From Bacillus mesophilus (GTDB taxonomy: Bacteria; Bacillota; Bacilli; Bacillales; SA4): a stretch of DNA of 64,000 nt. Position 1 is the first letter of the stretch. Each line of letters starts with the position of its first letter. Positions 18,004 through 25,760 of this stretch are shown piece by piece. Position numbers and translations under genes: made by a program. The DNA lies in assembly GCF_011008845.1 (NCBI RefSeq), contig NZ_JAAIWM010000002.1, positions 124,001 through 188,000 on the forward strand. Reading direction: 5' to 3'. The notes under the pieces are model-generated. The model did not search any database. It worked only from the letters and a program-made list of their open reading frames with translations, and was not told the origin of the DNA.

Positions 18004-18030
18004 AAAAAAATAGAGACCATTGGCCTCTAT
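18004..18030 (-). terminator. Terminator of sigX-rsiX
   Basis: Minus-strand hairpin ATAGAGGCC / GGTCTCTAT followed by TTTTTTGG, overlapping the rsiX stop codon. Confidence 0.75.
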
Positions 18031-19223
18031 TCAGAAATAGGAAAATATATTTGGTTTAATGCTTTCGGTACTGGTATAGGATTTGGTTCACCATTTACCT
18101 CTAATTGTAGTCCAGCCATTATTTCAGGAGTGTTTACAAATGTAACATCTGCGTATCCAAATTCCTTAGCTGTTAAGAGTATGGCTTTAATCATTAAATC
18201 ATGTGAAAGATCTTCTTGATTAATCATATTTTCAGGAAAGGTTACTGATAAGCTATCAGCATCGAGTTCTGACGTTTCAATTGTAAGATCTGCTGGAATA
18301 GAAGGTTGTAGTTCAAAATTATCTACGTTTGTCTTCATAGCATTAAAAGCTTCTTCAATAGAAGTCAATCCACTGCTCTGCGGTGAACTCGGTACGATAT
18401 AAGTTGAACCAGTTTCAGTAATATGCAAGAAGTATCCTTGATTCATCGTTGGTGAAAGCGGAATAGGATCAATTGGTCCATAATTATCTAATTCCACCTG
18501 ACTCCCATCTTCTTTCTTTAAAATGGCCTCTGAATAGTTCATCCACCTTAAGGTTTCCTGAATGCCCTCATACAAGGCTTGGCTCTGCGCAGAGCCATTA
18601 ACAGTAAAATCCGTAGGAACTGTCACTAAAACCTTGTTTCCTTCCATCTCCTCGAAAGTAACCTCTGACAGCAATGATCCACTTAACCCAAATTCTTCAT
18701 AAGGAAATTGGTCAAATAGTTGATTAACTAAATCTAAGCTTGAAGTGTTTGGATCGTCATACATATACGTAACTGGAATGATCGTATTAGCCCCGATACT
18801 AGGAATCCCAAGGGTAACATACGTTTCAGCATCCTGTATGACAAGATGATTAATCTCCTGAGTAGCCATTCGTAATTCCGTACTTTCTTCTGTACTTGCT
18901 ATTCCAGTCTCATCATCTGCCAGGGATGAGTTTTCTAAAGCGGCCGTTTCACTTTCACTTGCGCTTTCTTCAATTGCACTATCTTGTGTTCCACCAGTAC
19001 CATTGAGGAAAGAGGGACCCATCACCATGATTAAGAGAACAGCTGCAACCGCTGCGATACTAGGTAATACCCAGACTTTTGGAGATTTTCGACGTACCTG
19101 CTCATCCTGCATACGTGCGTTTATTTTCCTGTACAACTCATCTGGAGTTTGGCGGTCTTTCACTTGAGGTAATTGTTCCAGTAACTCTTCTAGTTGCTTA
19201 TCGCTCCACTCTGACTTTTTCAA
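18027..19223 (-). CDS. rsiX: Anti-sigma factor RsiX
   Basis: A 398-residue single-pass membrane protein. The cytoplasmic N-terminal part (residues 1-48, DKQLEELLEQLPQVKDRQTP) would hold SigX inactive. A membrane segment lies at about 50-70 (VLPSIAAVAAVLLIMVMG). The extracellular part has an acidic Ser/Glu-rich linker and a GerMN-like domain, as in B. subtilis RsiX. It overlaps sigX by 26 bases, so the two are translationally coupled at a matched ratio. The call rests on pairing with sigX and layout. Sequence identity to RsiX was not computed. Confidence 0.85.
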   Translation of the reverse strand: MKKSEWSDKQLEELLEQLPQVKDRQTPDELYRKINARMQDEQVRRKSPKVWVLPSIAAVAAVLLIMVMGPSFLNGTGGTQDSAIEESASESETAALENSSLADDETGIASTEESTELRMATQEINHLVIQDAETYVTLGIPSIGANTIIPVTYMYDDPNTSSLDLVNQLFDQFPYEEFGLSGSLLSEVTFEEMEGNKVLVTVPTDFTVNGSAQSQALYEGIQETLRWMNYSEAILKKEDGSQVELDNYGPIDPIPLSPTMNQGYFLHITETGSTYIVPSSPQSSGLTSIEEAFNAMKTNVDNFELQPSIPADLTIETSELDADSLSVTFPENMINQEDLSHDLMIKAILLTAKEFGYADVTFVNTPEIMAGLQLEVNGEPNPIPVPKALNQIYFPISE

Positions 19224-19749
19224 CTGTGCTCCCCTCCTCTCCTACTGACTGCTCCATAATCCCCTTTAAGGTTTTAAGGGCTCTATGCTGAGTGGTCTTA
19301 ACTTTACTTTCTGTCCAATCTAAAGCCTCTGCCGTCTCCGTTATTGATAAGGATTGCATAAACCTTAAAATAATAACAGCACGTTGATCTACAGATACTT
19401 GATCTAAGCATTTGTACATTAATTTAATTTCATCGTTTTGCAAGGCTATTTCTTCAGGTAAGGGTTGGTGATCTTGAACCTGCTGTGTGCTCCAATCAAA
19501 GGTTTCTAGAAGACGTTGCTTCCAGCCTTTTTGCTTTCGGAAATGGTCAATGGCTACATGTCTAGCTATTGAAAACAGCCATGTTTTTTCACTGCTCTTT
19601 CCCTCGAAACGATCGTACGCTTTTAACACTTTAATATAAACCTCTTGTACCAAATCCTCTGCCTGCTCCCGATTTCTTACCATATAAAACAGGAACTGAA
19701 ACAAATCCTGATGGTATTTCTCGTAAAGCTCTTGAAACACGGTGTTCAT
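19198..19749 (-). CDS. sigX: ECF RNA polymerase sigma factor SigX
   Basis: A 183-residue ECF sigma factor with region 2 (LYEKYHQDLFQFLFYMVRN, AEDLVQEVYIKV, RHVAIDHFRKQK) and region 4 (LDWTESKVKTTQHRALKTL). SigX in Bacillus directs genes that alter surface charge and cell envelope (dlt and pss operons) in response to cationic antimicrobial peptides. The ATG at 19749 follows GGGGAGGGTAAGGC. A SigX-type promoter lies directly upstream, so it is probably autoregulated. In B. subtilis it is next to resE. Here a long block separates the two. Confidence 0.9.
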   Translation of the reverse strand: MNTVFQELYEKYHQDLFQFLFYMVRNREQAEDLVQEVYIKVLKAYDRFEGKSSEKTWLFSIARHVAIDHFRKQKGWKQRLLETFDWSTQQVQDHQPLPEEIALQNDEIKLMYKCLDQVSVDQRAVIILRFMQSLSITETAEALDWTESKVKTTQHRALKTLKGIMEQSVGEEGSTVEKVRVER

Positions 19750-19772
19750 GCCTTACCCTCCCCGTTAATCAT

Positions 19773-19801
19773 ATAGTCGGATATTATTTAAGAAAGTTAC
19801 A
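19773..19801 (-). promoter_or_regulatory. ECF-type (SigX) autoregulatory promoter
   Basis: Minus-strand TGTAAC, 16 bases, CGACTAT. This matches the ECF -35 (GTAAC) and a SigX-type -10 (CGAC) with the right spacing. It sits about 24 bases upstream of the sigX start. Confidence 0.7.
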
Positions 19802-19942
19802 GTTTTTTAGAAAATTTTTTATTAATTTTATTGTAGCATCAAGGAAGATGGACTATCTATAAGAATTTTTGCGATATATTAAAATAAAAGGCTGTATTTG
19901 AGGTCGATTTCGCTAAAACTGGTAGCATTTACAGTGCCTATA

Positions 19943-19974
19943 TAAAAAATAGAGCTACAAAAAAGTAGCTCTTA
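19943..19974 (-). terminator. Terminator downstream of the histidine phosphatase gene
   Basis: Minus-strand hairpin AGAGCTAC / GTAGCTCT with loop TTTTTT followed by ATTTTTTA. It lies about 75 bases after the phosphatase stop. No gene between. Confidence 0.75.
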
Positions 19975-20048
19975 CTTTCAAATCCATTTAACTCAGTAAA
20001 ATTGTTATAGTTACAATCTTTTTGGCTAGTCTAATAATAAACCTTAGA

Positions 20049-20645
20049 TTACAGTTTATTTAACGGGTTGTGATATTCAGATAGATGAGCAACCTGATTA
20101 TAATCCTTGATCTGCCACTTCTCTTCTTTGAAGTGAAGATTGCTAATACATGCGTTAAAAAGAGGTGTTCTTTCTATCTCGGGATTTCCATCAGAGAGAA
20201 GTTTTAATAATGCATGAATGACAGCTCCATGTGCAACCAGTAACACCTTTTGATCTTGATATAACTCATTAATTTTAGAAAGTCCTTTGATTAATCGTTG
20301 ATGAAACACAGTTGTATCTTCTTGACTAGTGTAATTATGGTTTGGGAAGGTGGCTTGCCTTTCCTCAGCGGTCATCCCTTCAGCCTCTCCAAAGGACTTC
20401 TCCTGAAATTCTTCCATAACAACAAATGAGGCTTGTATTCCTTCATTAATAATCTCGGCAGTCTTTCTAGCACGCATTAATGGACTCGTCACCACTATAT
20501 CCCAATCGTAAGCTTTTAAATAGTCTCTACATTCTTCTGCCTGAGAAATCCCCCTTGCATTTAACGGGATGTCGGTTCTTCCTTGCAGTTTTCCAATCAC
20601 ATTCCAATCTGTTTCTCCATGTCTAACTAAACAAATCGTTGTCAT
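20049..20645 (-). CDS. Histidine phosphatase family protein
   Basis: A 198-residue member of the phosphoglycerate mutase-like branch. The catalytic LVRHGETDWN motif is at residues 6-15. A second histidine is in VAHGAVIHALL. Such enzymes include CobC alpha-ribazole phosphatase and broad-range phosphatases like PhoE/YhfR. A true CobC candidate is in the cobalamin operon 4 kb away, so this one is more likely a general phosphatase, but it could be a paralogue with the same job. Single gene with its own terminator. Confidence 0.8.
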   Translation of the reverse strand: MTTICLVRHGETDWNVIGKLQGRTDIPLNARGISQAEECRDYLKAYDWDIVVTSPLMRARKTAEIINEGIQASFVVMEEFQEKSFGEAEGMTAEERQATFPNHNYTSQEDTTVFHQRLIKGLSKINELYQDQKVLLVAHGAVIHALLKLLSDGNPEIERTPLFNACISNLHFKEEKWQIKDYNQVAHLSEYHNPLNKL

Positions 20646-20692
20646 TCCTTCTCCTCCGTATCACTTGAGCTCATTATAGCCCCTCCTGTCTA

Positions 20693-21217
20693 TTACTCTA
20701 ACACCTTACCATTTTCATCAATGAATACTAGTTCATTCTCCATGTCTTCAGCTGTAGGATTAATAAACATCCAAACCTTCATATCTTTAACTTCTAGTGA
20801 AATGAGTTCTGCTTTAAGGTGTCCAAGCGTTACTTCATACACATCGGAAGTGGCTAAACCATGATAAGTTCCATTGTCTGGTCCCCCCACCATTAAGCCA
20901 CCATTCGCATTGTCTGCTGTAATAACCCCTCCACCGTACATCTTTACAAAACGCCAACCATATTTACCTTTTTTAAATTCAGAAATTATATAATGTTCAC
21001 CTTCCCCGACTTGAGAGTAGGAAAAAGTATATCCATAGTTTTGGTTTTCTACTATTTTAGTTTCAAAGGTATCATACACCTTAAAACGTGGATTCTTTTC
21101 TTGTTGTAATGCTTATATTGGTGAGGAAAATGAGGTATTCCTTTCATACCAATCTAGATAACCAATTAAACCTATCACTAGAAATGCTACTGCCACTATA
21201 TAACCTTTTTTCTTCAT
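20693..21217 (-). pseudogene. Small exported or anchored protein gene interrupted by an in-frame TAA
   Basis: A well-placed start exists at 21217 (GGGGGAGAAGAG then ATG AAG AAA AAA), giving MKKKGYIVAVAFLVIGLIGY, a typical lysine-rich hydrophobic leader. The frame continues for 34 codons, meets TAA at 21113-21115, then stays open in the same frame for 140 more codons to 20693. The downstream part can only restart at a GTG (21079) with no ribosome site. One substitution explains the break. A sequencing error or a recent loss are both possible. I do not recognise the family. The body is rich in aromatic and beta-type residues (YGYTFSYSQVGEGEHYI). Confidence 0.65.
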
Positions 21218-21240
21218 CTCTTCTCCCCCTTAGAGATTAA

Positions 21241-21618
21241 CTAATCAAGAGCCTCTTCAGGAACATTCCATAAATAATAATGTTTAGAGTACTGCCTTGT
21301 TTCAACCACGAATGTTTCATCATGTTTTTCAAAAATAAGTCCTGAGCCCATTTGTTCTTTAAAGCTCCATCCTTCTTGTAATAAGAATTCTTTAACAACA
21401 CCATAAGGATCATTCCTATTAGGCTTCGACACATATTTAACACCGTCTATTGAATTTGGTATTTTCTCATATCCTTTATCCGTCAATTCTAGTTTCATGA
21501 TTGCTGTTAAAATTGGAATTGGATTCTCTTCTTGAGTCAAGGCACTACCGAATCGTAATCCAACTAATCCTATTAACAGGATAAAGGTCAACATGAGTGC
21601 TAGTATAATTTTTTTCAC
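21241..21618 (-). CDS. Hypothetical small exported protein
   Basis: A 125-residue protein with a hydrophobic N-terminus (KKIILALMLTFILLIGLVGL), so probably membrane-anchored or secreted. The remainder is mixed alpha/beta (GYEKIPNSIDGVKYV, FVVETRQYSKHYY). GTG at 21618 is chosen over an upstream ATG because GGGAGG lies seven bases before it, and that ATG is part of the ribosome site. It sits beside the interrupted gene on the same strand and shares its leader-plus-small-domain layout. No family recognised. Confidence 0.65.
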   Translation of the reverse strand: MKKIILALMLTFILLIGLVGLRFGSALTQEENPIPILTAIMKLELTDKGYEKIPNSIDGVKYVSKPNRNDPYGVVKEFLLQEGWSFKEQMGSGLIFEKHDETFVVETRQYSKHYYLWNVPEEALD

Positions 21619-21654
21619 AGAAGGTCCTCCCATCGAATTACAATCTGCTAATCT

Positions 21655-21966
21655 CTATTCCTTAGGCAATAGCTTTTTCCTTAAGAGGATTTCAAAACTA
21701 CGGATAAAGAACCAACTAAATCCTGCATAAAATCCAAGCCAAGGGTACTTGAATGAAGCTGGTTTATTCTTTTCGAAGTGAAAATGACCAATCCAGGAAA
21801 GAACATAGTGTAAAAGCGCGAATACAATCGTCACATATATATTTATGAGTAAAAAGATCCAGGCAACGAACGCAAACAAAAAAGCAAAATAATGAAGCCA
21901 TTGATTATACTTATTTTGATGAACCTTTTGATATTGAATCAAATCCCTTCTCCATCTATCAAACAT
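21655..21966 (-). CDS. DUF962/Mpo1-like membrane protein
   Basis: A 103-residue membrane protein with the DUF962 pattern: an N-terminal YQKVHQNKYNQWLHYF block, two hydrophobic segments, SWIGHFHFEKNKPASFKYPW, and a final FYAGFSWFFIR segment. The conserved histidines resemble those of yeast Mpo1, an iron-dependent dioxygenase acting on 2-hydroxy fatty acids. Whether the bacterial protein has that activity is not known. ATG at 21966 is preferred (AAAGGGG upstream). Confidence 0.8.
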   Translation of the reverse strand: MFDRWRRDLIQYQKVHQNKYNQWLHYFAFLFAFVAWIFLLINIYVTIVFALLHYVLSWIGHFHFEKNKPASFKYPWLGFYAGFSWFFIRSFEILLRKKLLPKE

Positions 21967-22126
21967 CAAAATTAACCCCTTTAATTAAGTATTAGTAAAT
22001 TCCTAGTTGAAATCTAGGATGTTATAAATTTAGCAGTTCCTCTATAAACTTTAACATAAAAACCCATTTTATCCCTCTACTCATTAAAACTGTTTTAATT
22101 TCTTCCTTTTCTTCACTGAGTAAATT

Positions 22127-22164
22127 AAAAAAAGCGACCAGTTCACAAAACTGGAATCGCTTTA
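22127..22164 (-). terminator. Terminator of the cobalamin salvage operon
   Basis: Minus-strand hairpin AAAGCGATTCCAGTT / AACTGGTCGCTTT followed by TTTTAAT, right after cblS. Confidence 0.85.
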
Positions 22165-22174
22165 TAGATACTGT

Positions 22175-22900
22175 TCATTCATCCGCGCTTATACTTAAAA
22201 GATGAAAATAAGAGCCTGTTGCCTTTTTAATGTATGCTAACTTAGCTGGGTCAAAACTAATCAGGACACAAGTAGATGGACCCGCTGATTGTTTCAACGA
22301 GATTGAATCATCTGCCCGAATTCCTAACCATGGTAGCTTATTCCGGTTACAAAGCATGTCCCATTCCGCTTGAATCCCTTTTGAGCCAATTGGTACTATT
22401 TCATAAATTCCTTTTTGGGAAAGCAGGTAGTTGAATAGCGTAAGAGGGAGCACTTTATCTTCCATGTTGACCACATCCTGTCCAATTAAAGGAGTACCAA
22501 TGACAGCAAACTCAGCATGTACAGGTGTATGGTCCCGCTTCACCACTGACTTTCCAATGACGGTTACACTCATCGCTGATTGAAGGAGTGTAAAATTTGT
22601 CTCGCTACTTCCTATCATAGGTACAGAATCTAGACCAAGCTCGTTCATAGCCTTGTTTATGCCAGATTTGTATTCATTCCAAGCATGATCACCTGTAAAA
22701 TTTTGAACTATCACCATTTGTGGAGAACCACCTACACTCAAGTGTTCCATTAGTGCGACTCTAGCTGCATAATATCCCACGACATCATTAGGAACTCTTA
22801 CTAGATCCTGCTCTTTTAAGCCTACTCCACCTGAATTGTCAGTTGTTATTATTAATTCAGTTGAGGAATTCTCATCCCTGTAATACAATACATCACGCAT
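22175..22900 (-). CDS. cblS: Alpha-ribazole kinase CblS (PurM-like)
   Basis: A 241-residue protein of the AIR synthase/PurM-like ATP-binding fold (TDNSGGVGLKEQDLVRVP, GDHAWNEYKSGI, MIGSSETNF). In Listeria and Geobacillus a PurM-like enzyme, CblS, phosphorylates alpha-ribazole made elsewhere so that CobS can use it. Here the gene is last in a cobamide salvage operon and directly follows a small S-component-like transporter, the same pairing. Start at 22900 overlaps cblT by eight bases. The operon lacks cobT, which the CblS route bypasses. Assignment is from fold and context. Confidence 0.75.
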   Translation of the reverse strand: MRDVLYYRDENSSTELIITTDNSGGVGLKEQDLVRVPNDVVGYYAARVALMEHLSVGGSPQMVIVQNFTGDHAWNEYKSGINKAMNELGLDSVPMIGSSETNFTLLQSAMSVTVIGKSVVKRDHTPVHAEFAVIGTPLIGQDVVNMEDKVLPLTLFNYLLSQKGIYEIVPIGSKGIQAEWDMLCNRNKLPWLGIRADDSISLKQSAGPSTCVLISFDPAKLAYIKKATGSYFHLLSISADE

Positions 22901-23378
22901 AAAATCCAGTCCTGTTTAGGTAGCCCTGTAATGGTTTATAGATGGCAGCAACGATGATACTATTTAGGGTTGATCCAACGAATAACGGAAATAAAATAGT
23001 CCAATAAAACGCTGAAGTTAGAATAAAATAGAACGGAAGTGGAGCCACTACTGTTGAGCAAATGATAAAAAAGCACAACCCAATAATGGGGGTTCCTTTT
23101 TTACAAAGAACGCCTGTTAAATAAATAATGACCCCCATTTCTAACGCAATGAGTAGGTGGAATGCCCCTAAAGGAAGTCCTCCTAAATAAGCAGAAATGA
23201 AGTGTCCTCCTGCACCAATAATGGCTCCATATATAGGACCTAACAGAATTGTTGCAAGTAATGCAGGTGCACTATCCAGGGCAATACTAGAGATCCCTAA
23301 AGGAATTTTAATTGCTGCACCGATTGCGGATAAACCAAAAAACAAAATAATGAACGTTTGCTTTTTGAGAGAACTCAT
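22893..23378 (-). CDS. cblT: Alpha-ribazole transporter CblT (ECF S-component type)
   Basis: A 161-residue membrane protein with about five or six hydrophobic segments and the glycine/alanine pattern of ECF substrate-binding components (SIALDSAPALLATILLGP, GAIIGAGGHFISAYLGG). Paired with cblS, it fits CblT, which imports alpha-ribazole. As an S-component it would need the shared EcfA-EcfT module, not encoded in this window. The start ATG overlaps the preceding stop as ATGA, with AGAGGAAGG upstream. A role in cobamide precursor uptake is inferred from context. Confidence 0.75.
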   Translation of the reverse strand: MSSLKKQTFIILFFGLSAIGAAIKIPLGISSIALDSAPALLATILLGPIYGAIIGAGGHFISAYLGGLPLGAFHLLIALEMGVIIYLTGVLCKKGTPIIGLCFFIICSTVVAPLPFYFILTSAFYWTILFPLFVGSTLNSIIVAAIYKPLQGYLNRTGFYA

Positions 23379-23953
23379 TTTTCCTTCCTCTTGCCATCTC
23401 TAAAAACTATTGCACTTCTTTCATACTCTACGTCCTTAACACCTTGACGAGCATTGATGACGCGTGCAAGTGCAAAGAAATAATCCGAAAGACGATTAAC
23501 ATATTTCAGAGCGATATTATTGATACTCTCTACCCTTGCTAAGCTAACGATATGGCGTTCTGCTCTTCTAGTAACTGTTCTAGCAATATGGATAATGGCT
23601 GAAGCCCTAGTACCACCAGGAAGGATAAATCTTTCTAAATCTGGAGCTTCTTCTATGTATGCATCAATTCTAGCTTCAAGAAAATCAATCATTTCTTCAG
23701 TTACTTGATATGGGCGCTTTCCCTCAACAGTGGACAAATCTCCTCCACAATCAAACAATTCATGTTGAATTTTCTCGAGTTCTGCTAATACATCTGAAAA
23801 AATTTGAGGATCAAGCTCTAACATGGCTTGGCCAACAAAGGAATTCACTTCATCAATCGTCCCATAAGCATGAACACGAATATCATCCTTTTCTACTCTC
23901 CCACCAATTATACTGGTTTGTCCTTTGTCACCGGTTCTTGTATATATCTTCAT
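23375..23953 (-). CDS. pduO: PduO-type cob(I)alamin adenosyltransferase
   Basis: A 192-residue ATP:corrinoid adenosyltransferase that adds the 5'-deoxyadenosyl group to cob(I)alamin or cobinamide. The N-terminal ATP loop TRTGDKGQTSIIGG and the C-terminal RTVTRRAERH motif with Arg and Glu needed for catalysis are present. It is a trimeric cytoplasmic enzyme in this family. AAAGGAGGAGCATAA precedes the ATG. Linked by overlap to cblT. Other names in use are yvqK and cobO, but it is not a CobA/BtuR P-loop enzyme. Confidence 0.92.
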   Translation of the reverse strand: MKIYTRTGDKGQTSIIGGRVEKDDIRVHAYGTIDEVNSFVGQAMLELDPQIFSDVLAELEKIQHELFDCGGDLSTVEGKRPYQVTEEMIDFLEARIDAYIEEAPDLERFILPGGTRASAIIHIARTVTRRAERHIVSLARVESINNIALKYVNRLSDYFFALARVINARQGVKDVEYERSAIVFRDGKRKEK

Positions 23954-24400
23954 TTATGCTCCTCCTTTAATTTTTTCTGGTAGTCCACACCAAAGTCTTA
24001 CTACATTCTCAGACTGCTTGGCAAGATCCTGATATACCCATCCTACTATATCACGATGTAATCGGTCTTGTTTATTCATCGGTACAACCCCTAGCCCGAT
24101 TTCGCACCCTATAATAATTAAATTTCTTTGAGCATTTTGCTTTTCCCAATCAACAAATGGTTGTAGCTTTCGCTTCCAGTGGTCACGTTTCTTTTCCTCT
24201 TGAAGTTCGTTATGAATCAGCTTTTCCATGCCTTCAATAATAATCGTGTTTGTCTTGTGTGGAATCTCATGAACAGATGGCAGACTCTGTACATATCCAT
24301 TAATCCAAACATGAGAATTAGAATTCTCCTCCTGATAGCCTATTAACTGTCGCACCCAGCTTCGTTTTCCTTGAAAGGCACCGCCTGTAACGAAATACAC
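23954..24400 (-). CDS. Short CobU-like protein (second paralogue)
   Basis: Only 148 residues, against about 175-180 for CobU. The N-terminal P-loop is GGAFQGKRS (residues 6-14), with Lys12 kept and Arg13 replacing Ser/Thr. The CobU C-terminal signature EIGLGVVP (100-107) and RDIVG are well conserved. The central ATSE...HH segment that carries the guanylylated histidine in CobU is missing. The other operon copy has the opposite pattern. GTG start at 24400 with AAGGAGG nine bases upstream. It overlaps the 3' end of cobC by 58 bases. It may act with that copy as a divided kinase/guanylyltransferase. Confidence 0.75.
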   Translation of the reverse strand: MYFVTGGAFQGKRSWVRQLIGYQEENSNSHVWINGYVQSLPSVHEIPHKTNTIIIEGMEKLIHNELQEEKKRDHWKRKLQPFVDWEKQNAQRNLIIIGCEIGLGVVPMNKQDRLHRDIVGWVYQDLAKQSENVVRLWCGLPEKIKGGA

Positions 24401-24981
24401 CGTTCATTCCTCCTTAATCGGTCTATGGTTGTTTCGAAGCGATAACCACTTCCATAGTCAACCTGCCATTCCCAGAAGGGTTTGTAGGTAGGAGCAACCT
24501 CTGTTAAGAGCTTCCTAATAGGTCCTCCATGTGTAATGATGACTAGTTCGCTTATTGTAGATGAGACAAGTAGCTCCCTAGCATCATTCCAAGCTAACAG
24601 TAGTCGATCACTAAAAGTTGTAAAGCTTTCTCCATCTGGGATAGGAGCTGTTTCCCACTCTTGAAGCCAGTGTTCGTAGGCTTCATTTCCGAGTAGCTCC
24701 TCGTGTGATTTTCTCTCCCATTGACCAAATGAAAGTTCTCTCCATTTATCGGAATACTCAACAGGCACATTAGGATGATGTCCATATATGTTAGATAAGG
24801 TCTGTCTACATCTCAGCAGATCACTACAAAGAATATAGTCAGGCTTAGGATAACAATTGTGAACGAGTAACTGCTCACCTTCTTCTGATAGCGGAACGTC
24901 ACTCCAACCGATGAATCGATTTTTCCTATTATCTTCTGTTATACCATGACGAAGTAGAGTAATAGCCAAAGTATGAACCAT
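24343..24981 (-). CDS. cobC: Alpha-ribazole phosphatase CobC (histidine phosphatase)
   Basis: A 212-residue histidine phosphatase with TLLRHGITEDN near the N-terminus and VIITHGGPIRKLL as the second catalytic motif. CobC removes the 5' phosphate from adenosylcobalamin 5'-phosphate or alpha-ribazole phosphate, the last step of nucleotide loop assembly. It overlaps cobS by 43 bases, which supports that role over other phosphatases of the family. GGAAGGAGG lies 11 bases upstream of the ATG. Confidence 0.85.
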   Translation of the reverse strand: MVHTLAITLLRHGITEDNRKNRFIGWSDVPLSEEGEQLLVHNCYPKPDYILCSDLLRCRQTLSNIYGHHPNVPVEYSDKWRELSFGQWERKSHEELLGNEAYEHWLQEWETAPIPDGESFTTFSDRLLLAWNDARELLVSSTISELVIITHGGPIRKLLTEVAPTYKPFWEWQVDYGSGYRFETTIDRLRRNERCISLQAVPFKENEAGCDS

Positions 24982-25721
24982 AAGAAGTTTTCGCCTCCTT
25001 CCAATAATGCACCTAGCGTATCACCATTAATACCACCGAACTGCTTTAAACAAAAGCTATAAAATACCGTGTGAAAGAGTAGGGCAGCACATACTAATGT
25101 GACAGAATAGAAGGAAATTGGTAGAGATATAGTGATCATGCTAAGCAACAGGATCACGACAAGGCTACTCCACATGACCGTCTTATATTTGACTTCCTTT
25201 TGAAAGGCAGCAGCGAGACCCGTATGTTTAGATAGCTTTCCATTCACTAATGAGTAGACTACCATTCCCCTTGTTAAAACTGGTATAACTAGCATTCCAG
25301 CTGCAGTTAAAATAAATGACGTGTTCAATATTTCATATAAAAACAGAAAACGAAAGGCTAGTAGGAAAATCACTGATAGAACGGCAAATGAACCAACGCG
25401 AGGGTCATCCATGATTTGTAATCGTTTTTCTTTGTCTCGATAAGAGAAAAAGGCATCACTACAATCCATCCAACCGTCTATATGCAACCCACCTGTTATC
25501 GCAATAAAATAAAAGAGGATCCATAAAGAGATGAATACGACTGGAAATGGGGTGTAGGTGATGAGTAACCAATACTGAAGAAAACCTATTAACCCTATAA
25601 ATAGACCAACGATCGGAAAGAAAACAAGGCACCACTGGATTGCTTTTCTCTCCCAAGGTATCTCCTTCTTATAAGGAATAACCGTAAAAAACTGAATGCA
25701 AAGTAAGAAGCCACTAAGCAT
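24939..25721 (-). CDS. cobS: Adenosylcobinamide-GDP ribazoletransferase CobS
   Basis: A 260-residue polytopic membrane enzyme that joins adenosylcobinamide-GDP to alpha-ribazole or its phosphate. The CobS active-site pattern is seen as GGLHIDGWMDCSDAFFS followed by RLQIMDDPRVGSF, with the Asp residues expected to bind magnesium. Hydrophobic segments span most of the length. ATG follows AAAGGGGACA. It overlaps cobC and lies 39 bases after cobU. Confidence 0.92.
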   Translation of the reverse strand: MLSGFLLCIQFFTVIPYKKEIPWERKAIQWCLVFFPIVGLFIGLIGFLQYWLLITYTPFPVVFISLWILFYFIAITGGLHIDGWMDCSDAFFSYRDKEKRLQIMDDPRVGSFAVLSVIFLLAFRFLFLYEILNTSFILTAAGMLVIPVLTRGMVVYSLVNGKLSKHTGLAAAFQKEVKYKTVMWSSLVVILLLSMITISLPISFYSVTLVCAALLFHTVFYSFCLKQFGGINGDTLGALLEGGENFLWFILWLLLYFVMV

Positions 25722-25760
25722 AAAATGTCCCCTTTAGTTGGCCAAATCTATCCACGTTGT

